64,000 bases of DNA from Semisulcospira habei (GCA_036245525.1 BTPG01000002.1:162351376-162415375); one strand, 5' to 3'. Positions 11,155 through 40,266 are shown, numbered from the stretch's first letter. Notes: generated by a model from the sequence alone, not told the origin. Numbers and translations are program-made.

Positions 11155-11212
11155 TCAGCTAGAGGCATAGATTCTCATGAGCCCCCGCAGAATCTACGCC
11201 TCTTGCTCATGA
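11155..11212. repeat. PalA core, rearranged
   Basis: AGAGGCATAGATTCTCATGAG is present, but the right arm (AGAATCTACGCCTCTTGC) follows at once without the G-rich half. It lies downstream of the poly(A) signal of the NWD gene. Confidence 0.6.
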
Positions 11213-11240
11213 GAACCTAGGCCCTCTTACACACCAGTGG

Positions 11241-11246
11241 TTTATT
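11241..11246 (-). terminator. Poly(A) signal of the NWD-family gene
   Basis: AATAAA on the minus strand, about 125 bp downstream of the TGA at 11374-11372. The position suits a short 3' UTR. Confidence 0.65.
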
Positions 11247-11371
11247 GTGCACATCAACGGAGTTGAAGTGAGTAGCCTTGGAAAACAAAACTGCAGCCCG
11301 CACTGTCGACGCGATCCTGACTTGCTGCGCGTGCAGGTTCGTACGTCACACTTACTGCGGTAAAAGTGACG

Positions 11372-29254
<17,883 letters not shown>

Positions 29255-29373
29255 GCTGAAGGCGCGGCTCACGCTGCGGCCTGGCTGACGCTTCTTTTGC
29301 CGGCCTGACAAACTGGCGCTCAGGCTACACAAGCCAATAACCACAGAGTTTTTAAAAACCGCGATCCATATCA

Positions 29374-29467
29374 TGTGTGTACTGGTCCGTGATTATGGTC
29401 CTTACGAATGTTGAACTGTTGCGCCGTAAGGCCCGAAATCACATTCCAGCACACAGCGGTCTGCATG
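29374..29467. repeat. PalF palindrome
   Basis: TACTGGTCCGTGATTATGG pairs with a complement ending AAATCACATTCCAGCACA. It lies just upstream of exon 1 of the NWD gene. Confidence 0.65.
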
Positions 29468-29637
29468 TTTCACTAATGTGGATGCCTGTCCAAATAATAC
29501 GTTTTAACACACCTGGATGCTGCATTCTAACGAAAGAAAGAGAGAAAGCAAAATAAGGTAGGAAGGAAGAAGAAGCAACATCAACAAAAGCCTAGCTAAT
29601 CTGTACATGTAGACTGAATACAGAAATGGAGTCTAAT

Positions 29638-29757
29638 TTAACCCTTTCACTGGGCGCACACCCCAACTGCAAGAGACATAGATCCTCATGAGCCCCCGCA
29701 GTGACATCACTTTGTAGCCACGTCACTTGAACCGCGGACTGGGCTCTCTGGTGTTAA
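29638..29757. mobile_element. Half PalA MITE
   Basis: TTAACCCTTTCACTGGGCGC through the left hairpin arm, then a direct jump to right-flank sequence ending TTAA. The right arm of the hairpin has been lost precisely. Confidence 0.7.
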
Positions 29758-30180
29758 AGGGGCACAACTGAACTTTTTGAAGGTTTCAGTTCGCAAAAAA
29801 AGCTTTTACTGGGCTTCGACAGTGACCACCCTATTGTCCCACCAAATGCTTTCTTTCGTCCGTTCAAAGCGAAACGAGGCCCACCGGAATCTTGTGACTG
29901 GACACCGCCAAAAGATTGCTTCTGATAGGCGATGGTAGTTGACGTCATAACTATTCTATACAACCTTAGGACATCTGCATAATTATAACCAATCAGAGAC
30001 AAGATGGCGGATGAACCAGCGAAGAAAAGAAAGTATCCGATCGACTCGCGCCGACAATGACAGACTCGGAATTGAAGACTGAGAAGAAAAAGGAACAGAG
30101 ACAAGATACCCCTAAGTAGAACTGACATCGGACAAGGGAACATGGACATGTGGCAACGTGTCCCTTTCCTGCTGAATCAG
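29758..30180 (+). promoter_or_regulatory. Candidate promoter and first exon, plus strand
   Basis: TGACGTCA is at about 29940-29947, a CCAAT box at about 29988-29992 (TAACCAATCAG) and a YY1-type start motif AAGATGGCGG at about 30002-30011. A short frame MADEPAKKRKYPIDSRRQ begins at that ATG. A strong donor-like GTGAGT lies at about 30179. No downstream exon was found because a LINE copy follows. This could instead be part of a repeat. Confidence 0.3.
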
Positions 30181-30295
30181 TGAGTAATATACGCCGGGTC
30201 TTTGTCGATCTTCCTATTGTTCCGCGAGCGCTAGTGATTTTCAGAATTTATGATCTTCAGTAGAATTTATCTCTTACTGATTTCGCAACTTTTGG

Positions 30296-31062
30296 AACTA
30301 GCTCAGCTGGTGGCGGAAAAGCTGGACAGTACAGCCATACAGTACGGGATGGAAATTAGTGCAGAGAAGACCAAACTGATGACCAATAACAGCCATTGGC
30401 ACTGACATCATGATTGGAAGCCAAAAACTGGAAACAGTTAAGAAATTCAAATACTTAGGAGCCATTGTGACAGATGAGGGATCAAAACCAGAAATACTGT
30501 CCAGGATTGCGCAAACAACAACAGCACTGATAGGATTGAAGACCATATGGAAGGACAGAAATATCACTCTGCTCCAAGATCAGACTGATGCGCTCCTTAG
30601 TCATCTCAGTGTTTTGTATGCCTGCGAGTCATGGACCCTCACAGCAGACCTTGAAAGGAGGATACAAGGCACTGAAATGAGATGTTTTCGAAGGCTGCTT
30701 GGCATTTCATACAGAGATCACGTCACAAACGTGGAAGTGGGAAGCAGAATCAGGCAAGCAATCGGGTCATATAAAGACCTATTAGCGATTGTGAAAAAAA
30801 CGCAAACTAAAGTGGTATGGGCATGTCACGCGTTCAGCAGGGCTTGCCAAAACAATCCTGCAAGGCACTGTGCAAGGAGGGCGAAGGAGAGGAAGACAGA
30901 GGAAAAGATGGGAGGACAATATCTCAAGTGGATAGGACTGAAGCTGCGCGATACGCAAAGAATGGCAGAGAACAGAGAGGAATGGAGGGAGCTGGTTGCC
31001 AAGTCATCAGTGGTGCCCCAACGGTCGGCAAGACTACGGGATATAGATAGATAGATAGATTT
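30296..31062 (+). pseudogene. RTE-like LINE fragment, copy 2 (C-terminal part)
   Basis: Same family as 22005-23117, truncated further: it starts at ELAQLV just after the ADD box. It encodes KLETVKKFKYLGAIVTDEG, YACESWTLTADLERR and FRRLLGISYRDH, then shifts frame. The 3' end GGTCGGCAAGACTACGGGAT is followed by GATA units (about 31044-31060), the tail of this family. Confidence 0.88.
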
Positions 31063-32085
31063 CGCAAGATTTTAAACCTGTTTTATCATATAGTTACGAG
31101 CTAGTTATCACATTTTATGCTGCAAAGACTGATCTGAAAACTACGGTGTGTGACAAAGTTGTACGGCATTGCTGGTCGTAACATGTTTTTGTCAGTATGC
31201 CGCGGGCTCGCATTCACTCGATTCGGAGAGGTAGTGTTTCTGCTGCGATGGTGCATTTGTCGTTTCCAATGATGCTTTCAGTTACGTAGACTTCGATGTG
31301 TAAGATGTGAAATTGATTGCAGTGCAGAAATTGGGTATAAATACCAATGTTCTGTTTCAGTTCAATGATGGAAGGCGTTGCGTGTTTCCGAGGGGTAAAG
31401 GCTCAAAGGTGAAACTAGGCGCCGTGGACGCAGGCTCGCCGGCTTTGCGAGTCAAATAAGCCACGCCCTCGCCGGCTTTGCGGGTCAAATAAGCCACGCC
31501 CTGGCACGACTACGCAGCACGATCGTTACTAGTATACTAGTTCGAGCGGAACCCGCATTGTGATTTTGACAGCATAGCGAGTATGGAAGGTTTATTCTAC
31601 TTTCTCGTAAAAAATTACGTCAAAGGGATGCCGGAAAACATCAGTACACGTGTGTACACCACACCGATGACCTCGTGACCTGCAGTATTGCGATACACTG
31701 CCGATATGTGACGTAGGCTCATAAATATGCATATTAATTCAAAACAAGGCCGATGCACACGATAAATCCGCAACTCGGGTACAAAAACAATACACCCTCC
31801 AAACGATAAATTTCGACATTTGACATTGTACTTACACCATAATGCTCTAAGATCAAAGGACCCATACACATACTGTCAGCAGTATCTGTTGCAGACCGTT
31901 TTCTGACGGTTGAGATGCTTGATCCTGGGGAAAATAACTTTATATGAATAAAGATTTAAGGAACACGATCTACGTCAGTTGTTAGTGAAGGGATTAAAGC
32001 AGCCAGTGTGAGGATACTAGGTCAACTTGTTTTTTTTTCTTCTAAGGTCGATCCAACCCCGACGACTTGTACGTGTCGATAATTC
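31063..32085. other. Intergenic sequence with a 33-bp duplication
   Basis: CGCCGGCTTTGCGRGTCAAA-containing units lie in tandem at about 31437-31502. Otherwise nothing is recognised. Confidence 0.5.
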
Positions 32086-32087
32086 CA

Positions 32088-32225
32088 ATACAATACAATA
32101 CAATACAATACAATACAATACAATACAATACAATACAATACAATAATACTTTATTAATCCCTCATGGGGAAATTCACTGTCTGCCCATACAACCCATGGC
32201 ATCATCATTCACTCATTAAATTAAT
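32088..32225 (-). mobile_element. LINE or SINE 3' end with TATTG tail
   Basis: On the minus strand CCATGAGGGATTAATAAAGT leads into about 12 TATTG units (32088-32145). The AATAAA plus pentanucleotide tail is typical of non-LTR elements. Confidence 0.65.
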
Positions 32226-32452
32226 TAAACAACCTATAACTCTCAGTTAAAGAGATGAACTGTAACAGACGTACTGTTACCTTTCTAACACTCTTGGCAT
32301 CAGAGACACTTATGGTTTATGCCCCCTTAGGCTGTGCTTCTGGTGTCAGCATTGTTGCAGCGAACTACTGAATGGGCTAGTACTCAAGAACTAATGTACG
32401 TGAGACGCTATTATCAAAACGACTGCCCTTGCCATAATTTGGAAAGTTGTGT

Positions 32453-32668
32453 TTCACCCGTTCAGCGCCGAGAAAATCTGAACACCACCCAACTGCAAGA
32501 GGCATAGATCCTCATGAGCCCCCGCATTTGCGGGGGCTCATGAGGATCTATGCCTCTTGCTGACACACACGTTGAGTCCATGTCCCTGGGACAGCTAGGT
32601 TTTTCTGGTGTTGGATTAACGAACACTGCAGAAACACCTTCTGCGTCAGCTGGCACTGAGCCGGTTAA
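32453..32668. mobile_element. PalA MITE
   Basis: The left end CACCCGTTCAGCGCCGAG has lost its TTAA. The hairpin at about 32493-32561 is nearly perfect. The right end GGCACTGAGCCGGTTAA is intact. Confidence 0.83.
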
Positions 32669-32867
32669 AAGTCACCTACGTTGATTTCATGCCGACTTGC
32701 AGCCGACCGGCGCTGGAGGAACACACGGTTCCCATGGTGAATGTCTTGTCACCCGATCACAGTGGGTATGGGTACGTGGGCTGTCCGCTGTTTACACCAA
32801 CACAGCACCATCTTGCCTGTGGGGGGAAAAAAAAGTGGAAAAATCATGGAAAATCAAGCCGAGAAAA

Positions 32868-32993
32868 CCTTAACACTATCCAACTGCAAGAGGCGTTCGC
32901 GGGGGCTTATGAGGATCTATGCCTCTTGCTGACACCAGGTTGTAACTACGTTTCTTGTACGGGTTGGGCTCTTTAGCAGGGGCAGGGTTAACA
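32868..32993. mobile_element. PalA MITE, hairpin partly deleted
   Basis: CTTAACACTATCCAACTGC, then AGAGGCG and CGGGGGCTTATGAGGATC: most of the left arm is missing. It ends GGCAGGGTTAA. Confidence 0.7.
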
Positions 32994-33079
32994 TAATGGT
33001 AAAAAAGGGCGATTTCTTCCATGGCACACTTCAACATTACAGGATTTGAATAGATCATGATAGTTTAAAGGGTACTGCC

Positions 33080-33080
33080 A

Positions 33081-33114
<34 letters not shown>

Positions 33115-33330
33115 CTATATTTCTAAGGCGCCTATACTTTCGATAGAAAAGCTCTAGGCGCCGTACAAATGACATACTAACATACATACACCCTGCATCC
33201 TACAACACACATATATTCCCTAACATACACACTCACGCAACAAGATATACAAAGAAAATAAGCTTAGCAGAGTGAACACACCAACAAGAAATGCTCTCAC
33301 ACACCAAAGATATACGTGTACCATAAACTA
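33080..33330 (-). mobile_element. Probable retroposon 3' end with AAT tail
   Basis: An AAT run at 33083-33114 adjoins ATCTATATTTCTAAGGCGCC, and GGCGCCTATAC/GCTCTAGGCGCC form a small hairpin. The layout (tail then body, minus strand) suggests a SINE or LINE end. Confidence 0.45.
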
Positions 33331-33554
33331 ATAACGGATACACTAGGCAGCTGTCACTGACAACGAAAAATTATAACGGTGAATGCACGGTAAATGCGTC
33401 CTTAAAGATTGCCGGAAACTATTGGCTGATTCAACATATCTGAGGGACTATTCTGGCACCACTCCGTCGTGAACATTCAGGGTCGCTCTGTCTCCTAAAT
33501 GTCAATGTCTTCAAAAGACAATTCCCAGATTTGGATATGTCGAGTTAGGACCCA

Positions 33555-33727
33555 AAGGGCTAACACCTTGACCCCCAAGCAAAAGTCACTCAGCCCGACC
33601 CAACTGCGAGAGACATAGATCATCATGAGCCCCAGCCGTTGCGGGGGCTCATGAGGATCTATGCCTCGTGCTGACACCCCTTTGTATCTATGTTCCTTGG
33701 ACGGCTGTGGCTGTTCGACGCTGATTT
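33555..33727. mobile_element. PalA MITE abutting a PalB MITE
   Basis: The hairpin is at about 33602-33672 with mismatched CATCATGAGCCCCAGCC. The right end merges into the TTAA at 33726 that starts the PalB copy. Confidence 0.75.
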
Positions 33728-33934
33728 AACCCATTCAGCCCTGACGCACTACAGCAGGAGATGGGTCGACCATGATAATTCAAGGGCCGTGCCAGATTAG
33801 CTTGGCGCCTGTCGGCGCCAAGCTAATCTGGCATTGCCCTTGAATTATCATGGTCGATCCATCTCCTGCAACTTGGTGCATAGTCACCGTCATCCAAAAT
33901 TTGGGAAACACGGCCGTCGGGCTGAATGAGTTAA
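33726..33934. mobile_element. PalB MITE, complete
   Basis: TTAA at 33726-33729 and 33931-33934. The core 33763-33858 is centred on GGCGCCTGTCGGCGCC. CAGCCCTGACGC and GCCGTCGGGCTGAATGAG flank it. Confidence 0.88.
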
Positions 33935-34007
33935 CAAAGATTTCAGAAACACAGTCTGCGACCAATGGCAGTGAATTTGGGACAATATCCCAAACACCTG
34001 CTGGCTG

Positions 34008-34326
34008 GTTGGTTTTGGTTAGTTCGGGTTTAACGTCCACGGCACCGAAGTGATAATTGGCGGGCGGGTTATGGGGGGACAGGGAAATCTATTGCCTATG
34101 GCGTACGACCTGAACACTGATCAACTCAGGCGCACTGCAACTGTGCCACTTTGATTTACCAGGGCCTTTCAACAGACATGCTAGAGAACAAGTCCGTCAC
34201 CAGTCTTTTCCCCCCTGGATTGCGAGTCCAGCTACCGGGGCCGGGACGGGGATTCGAACCCACGACCCGGCGATTCCCTTCGCTCTCCTGCTCCGACGCT
34301 TAACCTCCTGAGCTATTTCGGACTCT
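34008..34326 (-). mobile_element. tRNA-derived SINE with 12-bp target duplication
   Basis: Read from 34326 on the minus strand: ATAGCTCAGGAGGTTAAG (A box) and GGTCGTGGGTTCGAATCCC (B box), then a body of about 240 bp ending GGTTTAACGTCC-type sequence and an AACC-rich tail (complement of GGTTGGTTTTGGTTAG). ACCTGCTGGCTG occurs at 33996-34007 and 34327-34338, an exact target-site duplication. Confidence 0.88.
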
Positions 34327-34443
34327 ACCTGCTGGCTGTCTTCAGCTTTCTCAATGCATGTCTAGTGTGCTTAAATGGCTGTCCTGCCGTATGAAAGGTG
34401 CAAATGGTCAGTGACCACAACGCATACACAAACAAAACTCGCA

Positions 34444-34707
34444 TTAACTCATTCTACCCCAGACACACCACAGCAAGATAAGGATCGACCATGATAGTTC
34501 AAGGGTGATGCCAGAATAGCTTGGCGCCCATACGACCATGATAGTTCAAGAGCCGTGATGCCAGAATAGCTTGGCGCCTATGGGCGCCAAGCTATTCTGG
34601 CATCACCCTTGAACTATCATGGTCGATCTGTGTCCTGCGCTAGAGTGCAGTCTTCAGAAGACGACGGCAAAATTTGGGGATTTCGGTGTTGGGGTAGAAT
34701 GAGTTAA
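34444..34707. mobile_element. PalB2 MITE with a partly duplicated left arm
   Basis: TTAA at 34444-34447 and 34704-34707. The left arm (GACCATGATAGTTCAAG) occurs twice, at about 34487 and 34533, so a second partial arm precedes the working palindrome at about 34533-34625. Confidence 0.87.
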
Positions 34708-34789
34708 TCAGATTCCTCTCGTATTTCTGGAACCAGTGACACGGCAGAATGAGCTTCACGACATCTGAAGCAAAAAGACCCAATACACC

Positions 34790-34910
34790 ATGGCCAGGAA
34801 TTAACGTCTTTGCCGCGGGAAGTAAAGGTTTCCTGGCTACGCTAGTGAGGGGTAGTGCCCAGCAAGCGAGGGATCTCGGGCCGATGTCGGCCTGTGGAGC
34901 CATTGTGGAA
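34790..34910. repeat. Degraded PalE element
   Basis: CCCAGCAAGCGAGGGATCTC with GGGCCGATGTCGGCC is preserved; the opposite arm is poor. Confidence 0.5.
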
Positions 34911-35628
34911 CCATTTCGTTGGCTCGCGTTAACTGACCTATCATGTGTGGGCGAAAGACGTAAATCCATTTTACTGAAGAAAAGCGAGATTTTCAATGTA
35001 TGAATACGATGAATATCTCGTTTTTACAGAACACGGACTTACTGTCTTTTGCCTTCATACGGCAATATGAATAAAGGCTAACCCAACTCAGTTTCAGCGT
35101 CAGGTTCAGAGAATGGCAGAGTGAAAAAGAGCTTATCATGCACTACTCTACAGCTTCTGCGGTCGATGGCTCCCTTGCGATTTGGACGTAGTTCGGACCA
35201 AAAGAATTCCAATGACTCGGTCTTATTTTACGAAATTAAATTACCTCCCTTGACGGTAGTAAACGTCATCGCGCAATCATTAATACATTATGATTCGTTT
35301 GTTGTTTGACAATGTATTGATTGTTCACTTAATGGTAACATTACAAAAATTTACTGCGAATCGATGGCAGAAAACAAACACACACTGAACCGGTCCGGGA
35401 TTTCTTCATCGGTGGAGTGTTTTATTACTGGAGTTATTTGCGGTCCGCGGTCTTTTTATATTTTGGCGTATTTGCGTTGTTTTTGTCCGCCGATTCAGGC
35501 TTGACTAACAATGGAGCAGTGACGCCATCAGTTTTCATAACGTTATCGCCGCGTAGCGTTACGTTATTCTGGTCTGGAGCCCAGGCATTTGAAAGGAGGA
35601 CGCTTATCAATTCTTTAGCTATCGCCAC
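34911..35628. other. Intergenic sequence, no supported gene
   Basis: An open frame around 35417-35650 lacks an ATG near its start and has no recognisable motif. Confidence 0.45.
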
Positions 35629-35697
35629 CCGCAGGAGACACAGAGTCTGATGAGCCCTTGCAGTCGCAGAGGCTCATGACGATCTACATCTCTTGGT
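35629..35697. repeat. PalA core, diverged
   Basis: GGAGACACAGAGTCTGATGAG with CTCATGACGATCTACATCTC. Confidence 0.65.
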
Positions 35698-35837
35698 GGG
35701 AGATCAGTCTGATTAGCGTTGTGGGTTTGAACAATGATTCCGGATGAACTCTGCGTGTGTTATTGCCTGTGGTTATTTGGGTCCTTGAGGCAGACCTCTT
35801 TAGGTGGCGGCGTACAAAAGCTTGTTTGCATTAGCCC

Positions 35838-35908
35838 TTCTGCAAGAGTATAGATTCTCATGAGCCCCTGCGACTGCAGGGGCTCATGAGAATCTATGCC
35901 TCTTGCAT
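35838..35908. repeat. PalA core, near-perfect hairpin
   Basis: CTCATGAGCCCCTGC-GACT-GCAGGGGCTCATGAG: the T in CCCCTGC is matched by A in the other arm. Confidence 0.8.
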
Positions 35909-36035
35909 TAACAAATTTATACTCATGTTTTGTCAGTTGCCGGAAGGCGTTTCAGATCTTCGATGGATTTTCCATTAGTTTCCGAGAACATGAATACAGG
36001 TTGCATTTATAATCCTCGTGCAAACCACATCAGTT

Positions 36036-36075
36036 TACACGGCCCGCATAGATCCTCATGAGCCCCGCGGACTTC
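36036..36075. repeat. Half PalA core
   Basis: GCATAGATCCTCATGAGCCC without its right arm. Confidence 0.6.
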
Positions 36076-36214
36076 GTGGATTATCTGCGCCTTTTCAGTC
36101 CATGTCAAATTTATACATGTTGCTGCGCTGACATCGGGAGTATAATAATTATTTACTCGAAACTCTTCACGTCTCCGAGCGGAAGCCGGCAAGAAATTTG
36201 TTCATACGGTCAGT

Positions 36215-36305
36215 ACGCAAAAGACTATCGGGCTGAAGTCGGCTGCAGTCCGGCCGCGCACGGCGTACAGCCGACTTGGCCCGATGGTATTTTGTTTACT
36301 GGGCA
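36215..36305. repeat. PalE palindrome
   Basis: ACGCAAAAGACTATCGGGCTG with a complement ending GGCCCGATGGTATTTTGTTT. The centre is GCGCACGGCG. Confidence 0.7.
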
Positions 36306-36595
36306 TTGTTGTGGCGTGTCTGCTGTGACGCACATATATGGACAGGCATTGCACAAACCCAGAGAAAAAGCGTTTCGCAAGCATAAGGAATAATATGACG
36401 ACGCAATCATTGACGCACAGTGGGAGGAGAGTGCAGCGTCAGGAAGGCTGGCTGCGATGACGATAATAGTGATCATGTCGCAACAACCATGTTGATTACG
36501 CATACCAAAAGTTGAGTGACCTCAGAAACACGCACAAGTACGCGTACACACATTACGTCAGCAGTAGCAGCAGCGACAAAATAATCACACACAAA

Positions 36596-36750
36596 CGCGC
36601 CCGCCCGCCCGCACGCGCACGCATACCCCGTCACGCCCGCACGCCCACACACGCCCACACACGCACACACACACACACACACACCCACACACACCCACAC
36701 ACACACCACACACACACACACCACACCACACACACACACACACACAGAGG
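36596..36750. repeat. CGCA/CA compound microsatellite
   Basis: CGCCCGCCCGCACGCGCACGC, then long CA and CACACC runs. Confidence 0.95.
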
Positions 36751-36789
36751 CAAACTCGATTTGGGGGTCTTGAGTAGGAAATGTAAAAT

Positions 36790-37160
36790 CCACTAAGAAA
36801 TGGTCGTCAGTCCATGGTAAATAATGAAGACAGATGTAATGATATAGGCCTATTTACGGCATAGCATAGGCTACTGCCCAAAATCTCGTACCGTTTGATC
36901 CCATGAATGAGGCATAGAATTTCAGGTAAAACTACTCTATAAATATAACATAAAATTTCATGAACAAGTGAGATCTATCTCAAACTGTAGGTCAACAAAA
37001 CAGTTACACTCATACAGGTTAGTACATCAACACATTTTGATTTGAGGAACTGTCATTTGTTTCTTGCAGATTAATTTTGTTGTTGTTATTGTTTTTTGCA
37101 TTAATAGTCTGGAGTTCCAACGTCGGACCTCAGTGAAGTTCACCGGACCTAAATTCCCGT
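36790..37160. other. Unannotated intergenic sequence
   Basis: Nothing recognised. Confidence 0.45.
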
Positions 37161-37161
37161 G

Positions 37162-37266
37162 AAGGCGCGCGCGCGCCCGCGCACGCACGCACACACGCAC
37201 ACACACGCACACGCACACGCACACGCACACGCACACACACATACACACACACACACACACACACAG
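37162..37266. repeat. CG/CA compound microsatellite
   Basis: GCGCGCGCGC followed by ACGCAC and CA repeats. Confidence 0.95.
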
Positions 37267-37299
37267 CCACCGTCCGACTGACCAATGGAACAAACAGAA

Positions 37300-37395
37300 C
37301 CCAGTAAGCAAGGCCCTCGGGCCCACGACGGCCGCAGTGGGCCCGCGCACGGCTGTGCGCGGGCACACTGCGGCCGTCATGGGCTCGGCAAAGGC
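37300..37395. repeat. PalE palindrome
   Basis: CCCAGTAAGCAAGGCCCTCGG start. GGGCCCGCGCACGG and CTGTGCGCGGGC form the inner stem. Confidence 0.75.
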
Positions 37396-37729
37396 GTTAA
37401 GTTTTGCTACTGGGGAAAGACAGATACATACGGCAGACGGACGTTGGACGGCCGGGAAGACACAGGGTATGAACAGCTTCACATGCTGATTTTCACGTGT
37501 CCCGTGCATGCCAGTTGATTTCATTGATTACAGTTCAATGCCGTCTACCAAGAGTGCCATTTCTACAGGTATTTCCACTTACTCCGATTTTCTGACCACC
37601 AGATTCGGACACCACAGTGAAATATTGATGAAGCTGTTCAGTCGCCATTACTATGCGTACATCAGTTTCTGTTTCTGAAATCGCTGTTCATCCAATACCG
37701 TCCAAGAAACACGGAGACAAATTGGTCTT
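37396..37729. other. Unannotated intergenic sequence
   Basis: The right part may be the eroded left flank of the PalA copy at 37730. Confidence 0.4.
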
Positions 37730-37799
37730 AGCAAGAGGCATAGATCCTCATGAGCACTCGCTGTCGCGGGGGCTTTTGAGGATCTATGTCTCATGCAGA
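37730..37799. repeat. PalA core
   Basis: GCAAGAGGCATAGATCCTCA and GAGGATCTATGTCTCATGC arms; the inner C/G-rich part is mutated. Confidence 0.75.
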
Positions 37800-37849
37800 T
37801 GGATCGTGTTTACTTTTTCTTGGCAATGAAGTGCATGTATGGCAACTCC

Positions 37850-37960
37850 AATGCATGAGCAAGCTGAGATCCTGTGCAAGGTATTAAGCAATGTGCTCCG
37901 CTATAACGGAGCACTTTGCTAAATGGCTTGCACAGGATATAAGCTTGCTCATGCAATTGA
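37850..37960. repeat. Nested inverted repeat
   Basis: TGCATGAGCAAGCT and AGCTTGCTCATGCAA enclose ATCCTGTGCAAG/CTTGCACAGGAT, which enclose GTGCTCCG/CGGAGCAC around TATAA. Confidence 0.85.
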
Positions 37961-38189
37961 CCCACTGACTGCTAATAACGATGCTGTTTGGGGGAGAGAC
38001 GCGTCTTTTCCGCTGAGCGGTAACGTGAGTAGCTGTCAAGTGGTTAATGATGTTATGTGATGGGTTTGGATTCATATTTTCTGAACTTGTCTTTTCCACT
38101 CATCACACCGCGGACATCATCCCACCCCCCAAAAAAAAACACCAAAAAAACAACCGACAAGAAACACCATACAAACCAAACAATAATGC

Positions 38190-38238
<49 letters not shown>

Positions 38239-38305
38239 ACACACGCACACACACCCTGTAACACCCCCCCACCCCCCGATCCTCCCCTGCAACCACCCAA
38301 GCACG

Positions 38306-38366
<61 letters not shown>
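38190..38366. repeat. CT and CA microsatellites
   Basis: CT run at about 38190-38235, CA run at about 38308-38366. Confidence 0.95.
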
Positions 38367-38370
<4 letters not shown>

Positions 38371-38379
38371 AACATGCGC

Positions 38380-38720
38380 GCATTTCCAGGAGGAATAGAT
38401 CCTCATGCGCTCCCCATCTAAGCCTCTTGGGGATGTTTGGAGCGCGCGCGCACGCACACACACATCGACGCGCTTTCAGAAGAGCATGCAGGTGACCCGT
38501 GTACTTAGTATATCATGTAGCTAGGTAAAGTCAACCTGCTTTCACACAAATTATAGCAAGACTGAAAATGTACCGTGAAGTTCTAGTTTTGTCACCATTT
38601 TCTCAAGCCTATGAAGCGAAAGTGAAACTCATATCACGTAAAATATAAAATTACGTAAGAACTAAAACTTACGTCATGACAAATGACGTTTGACAAATAA
38701 ATGACGCGTATGTCCTGCAC
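38380..38720 (+). repeat. Inverted-duplicate element, copy 1
   Basis: A PalA-like remnant (GAATAGATCCTCATGCG) with unique sequence such as CATCGACGCGCTTTCAGAAG and GGTAAAGTCAACCTG. The reverse complement occurs at 42340-42710. Confidence 0.75.
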
Positions 38721-38938
38721 CCCTTGTAGAACTCACTGACGCATTGGCAGATCTGCGAGACTTTTTCAATAGGAGATAATTCAACATCAGAATCAGGTCA
38801 AAGACAAAAGGTAGAGACCATTGACAGCGAGGACAGCTCTCATATAGAAGAGACTTTGTAGGTTATGGTTCGTCCCATCTTGTTCTATCTGCAAAGCTGC
38901 TCATGGCTGATAAAATAAATATCTACCCATAACATCAC

Positions 38939-39069
38939 TTAACCCTTTTAGCGCCTGAAAGTGACACAGACTCTCATGCGGCCCTGCAAGGCCTCATTCG
39001 AATCTGTGCCACTTGCTAACCGAGATCAGTAGTTGCTCCTGAAACTGCGAGTGTTACATGTCGGGTTAA
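38939..39069. mobile_element. PalA-type MITE variant, complete
   Basis: TTAA at both ends. A shorter palindrome GACACAGACTCTCATGCGGC with GCCTCATTCGAATCTGTGCC replaces the usual core. Confidence 0.75.
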
Positions 39070-39439
39070 TGGTGCGGTTTAATCTCCATTAGACTTGAGG
39101 TGGATCTCAAAGCGCTGGCTATCGATTGTCGCTGAGCACAGATCGACACGAATTTACGATAGCCCAGAAAGCCGTGGCACCGCGGGCGCACGTGCTGTCC
39201 AAACCAGAACTCAATTTGCAAGCAGTTTGGCCCGGTGCTGGCAGCTCCAGGGTCGGCGTACAGGTTATTTATGCTAGCCACTCATTGCCAACCGTAAACA
39301 TAATCGAGGTATCAGGTTTATAATATTTTGCCAACCATACAGGCCCTACCGAACGGCGGTGTTTTTAGTCTTAGGCGAAAACGCACAGTTGCTGGTATTT
39401 GACGCCGGCACTGAAAACGTAACAAAATTAACATTATCC

Positions 39440-39476
39440 TCTTGCTTGAGAACACAGATCCTCATGAGCCGCTGAT
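39440..39476. repeat. Half PalA core
   Basis: CACAGATCCTCATGAGCCG, no right arm. Confidence 0.55.
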
Positions 39477-39649
39477 GCGAACAGCGTGCTTGAACGTTTA
39501 GTGAACGATTAAATCGACAACAAAACGCTTTCTAACCACAATTCAACGATGCCCTTGACACAGTGCGCAAAGTGATTTCTGACGATCAGAAGATTACAAC
39601 AATTTTGGAGTCACTAAAAAGACCCTACATAGAACATGGATTCAAAGTG

Positions 39650-39765
39650 ATGTCAGCAAGAGGCATAGATCCTCATGAGTCCCCGCAATTGCGGGGGCTC
39701 ATGGGGATCTATACCTCTTGCAGTTCAGCGGCGTTCAAAATTTCTCGGCACTGAATGGGCTAGCT
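39650..39765. mobile_element. PalA MITE, partial
   Basis: The hairpin at 39656-39720 with one mismatch pair near the loop; the right flank GGCACTGAATGGGCTA is degraded. Confidence 0.78.
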
Positions 39766-40266
39766 TTTGCGTTTCGCAAAAAAAGTCGCGTTTCTGTGGC
39801 TCGTTAGTATGGTTCGCACGCTTTCCAGCAGCGTACGTATGATACCAGCTTTGGTTTTCGGAGACCTTTTGCTGAAGGCCGGGTATGGGGTGGGAGGGGA
39901 GAGGGGCTTCAGTTGACAAAATCTGACAGTCGCATGTTGATCACATGCGCCCGAACCGGCGACAACTTGATTGAGAGCAGTCCTGCCTCACGCATCCAAA
40001 ACCCTCACTGCCATCCGATACGACACGCTGGAAATAAAGTGCCGTTTTGAGGGCGCCCAGGTATGACCGCTTTGACGGGACTTCCGTCAGCGCCTGAGAT
40101 CCTGATATCGATTACGTGATTGAAATTTGTTAAGTGGTTTTTAATCTCATCGCTGAAGTGTGTCATAAGCACGAAGCTGTTGATGACTTCATAGCGATAC
40201 TGTTTTGCGTGTGGCGTTGCCATACAAGGCTGCACCGTGAAGGCAAAAGTTATTGAGTTATTATTG

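Noticed and set aside
34250..34326. Functional tRNA gene
   Set aside because: A and B boxes are present, but a long body, target duplication and missing acceptor-stem pairing identify a SINE.
35417..35650. 77-codon frame beginning FYYWSYLRSAVFLYF
   Set aside because: It opens on GTG, has no ATG at its start, no splice context and no recognisable motif.
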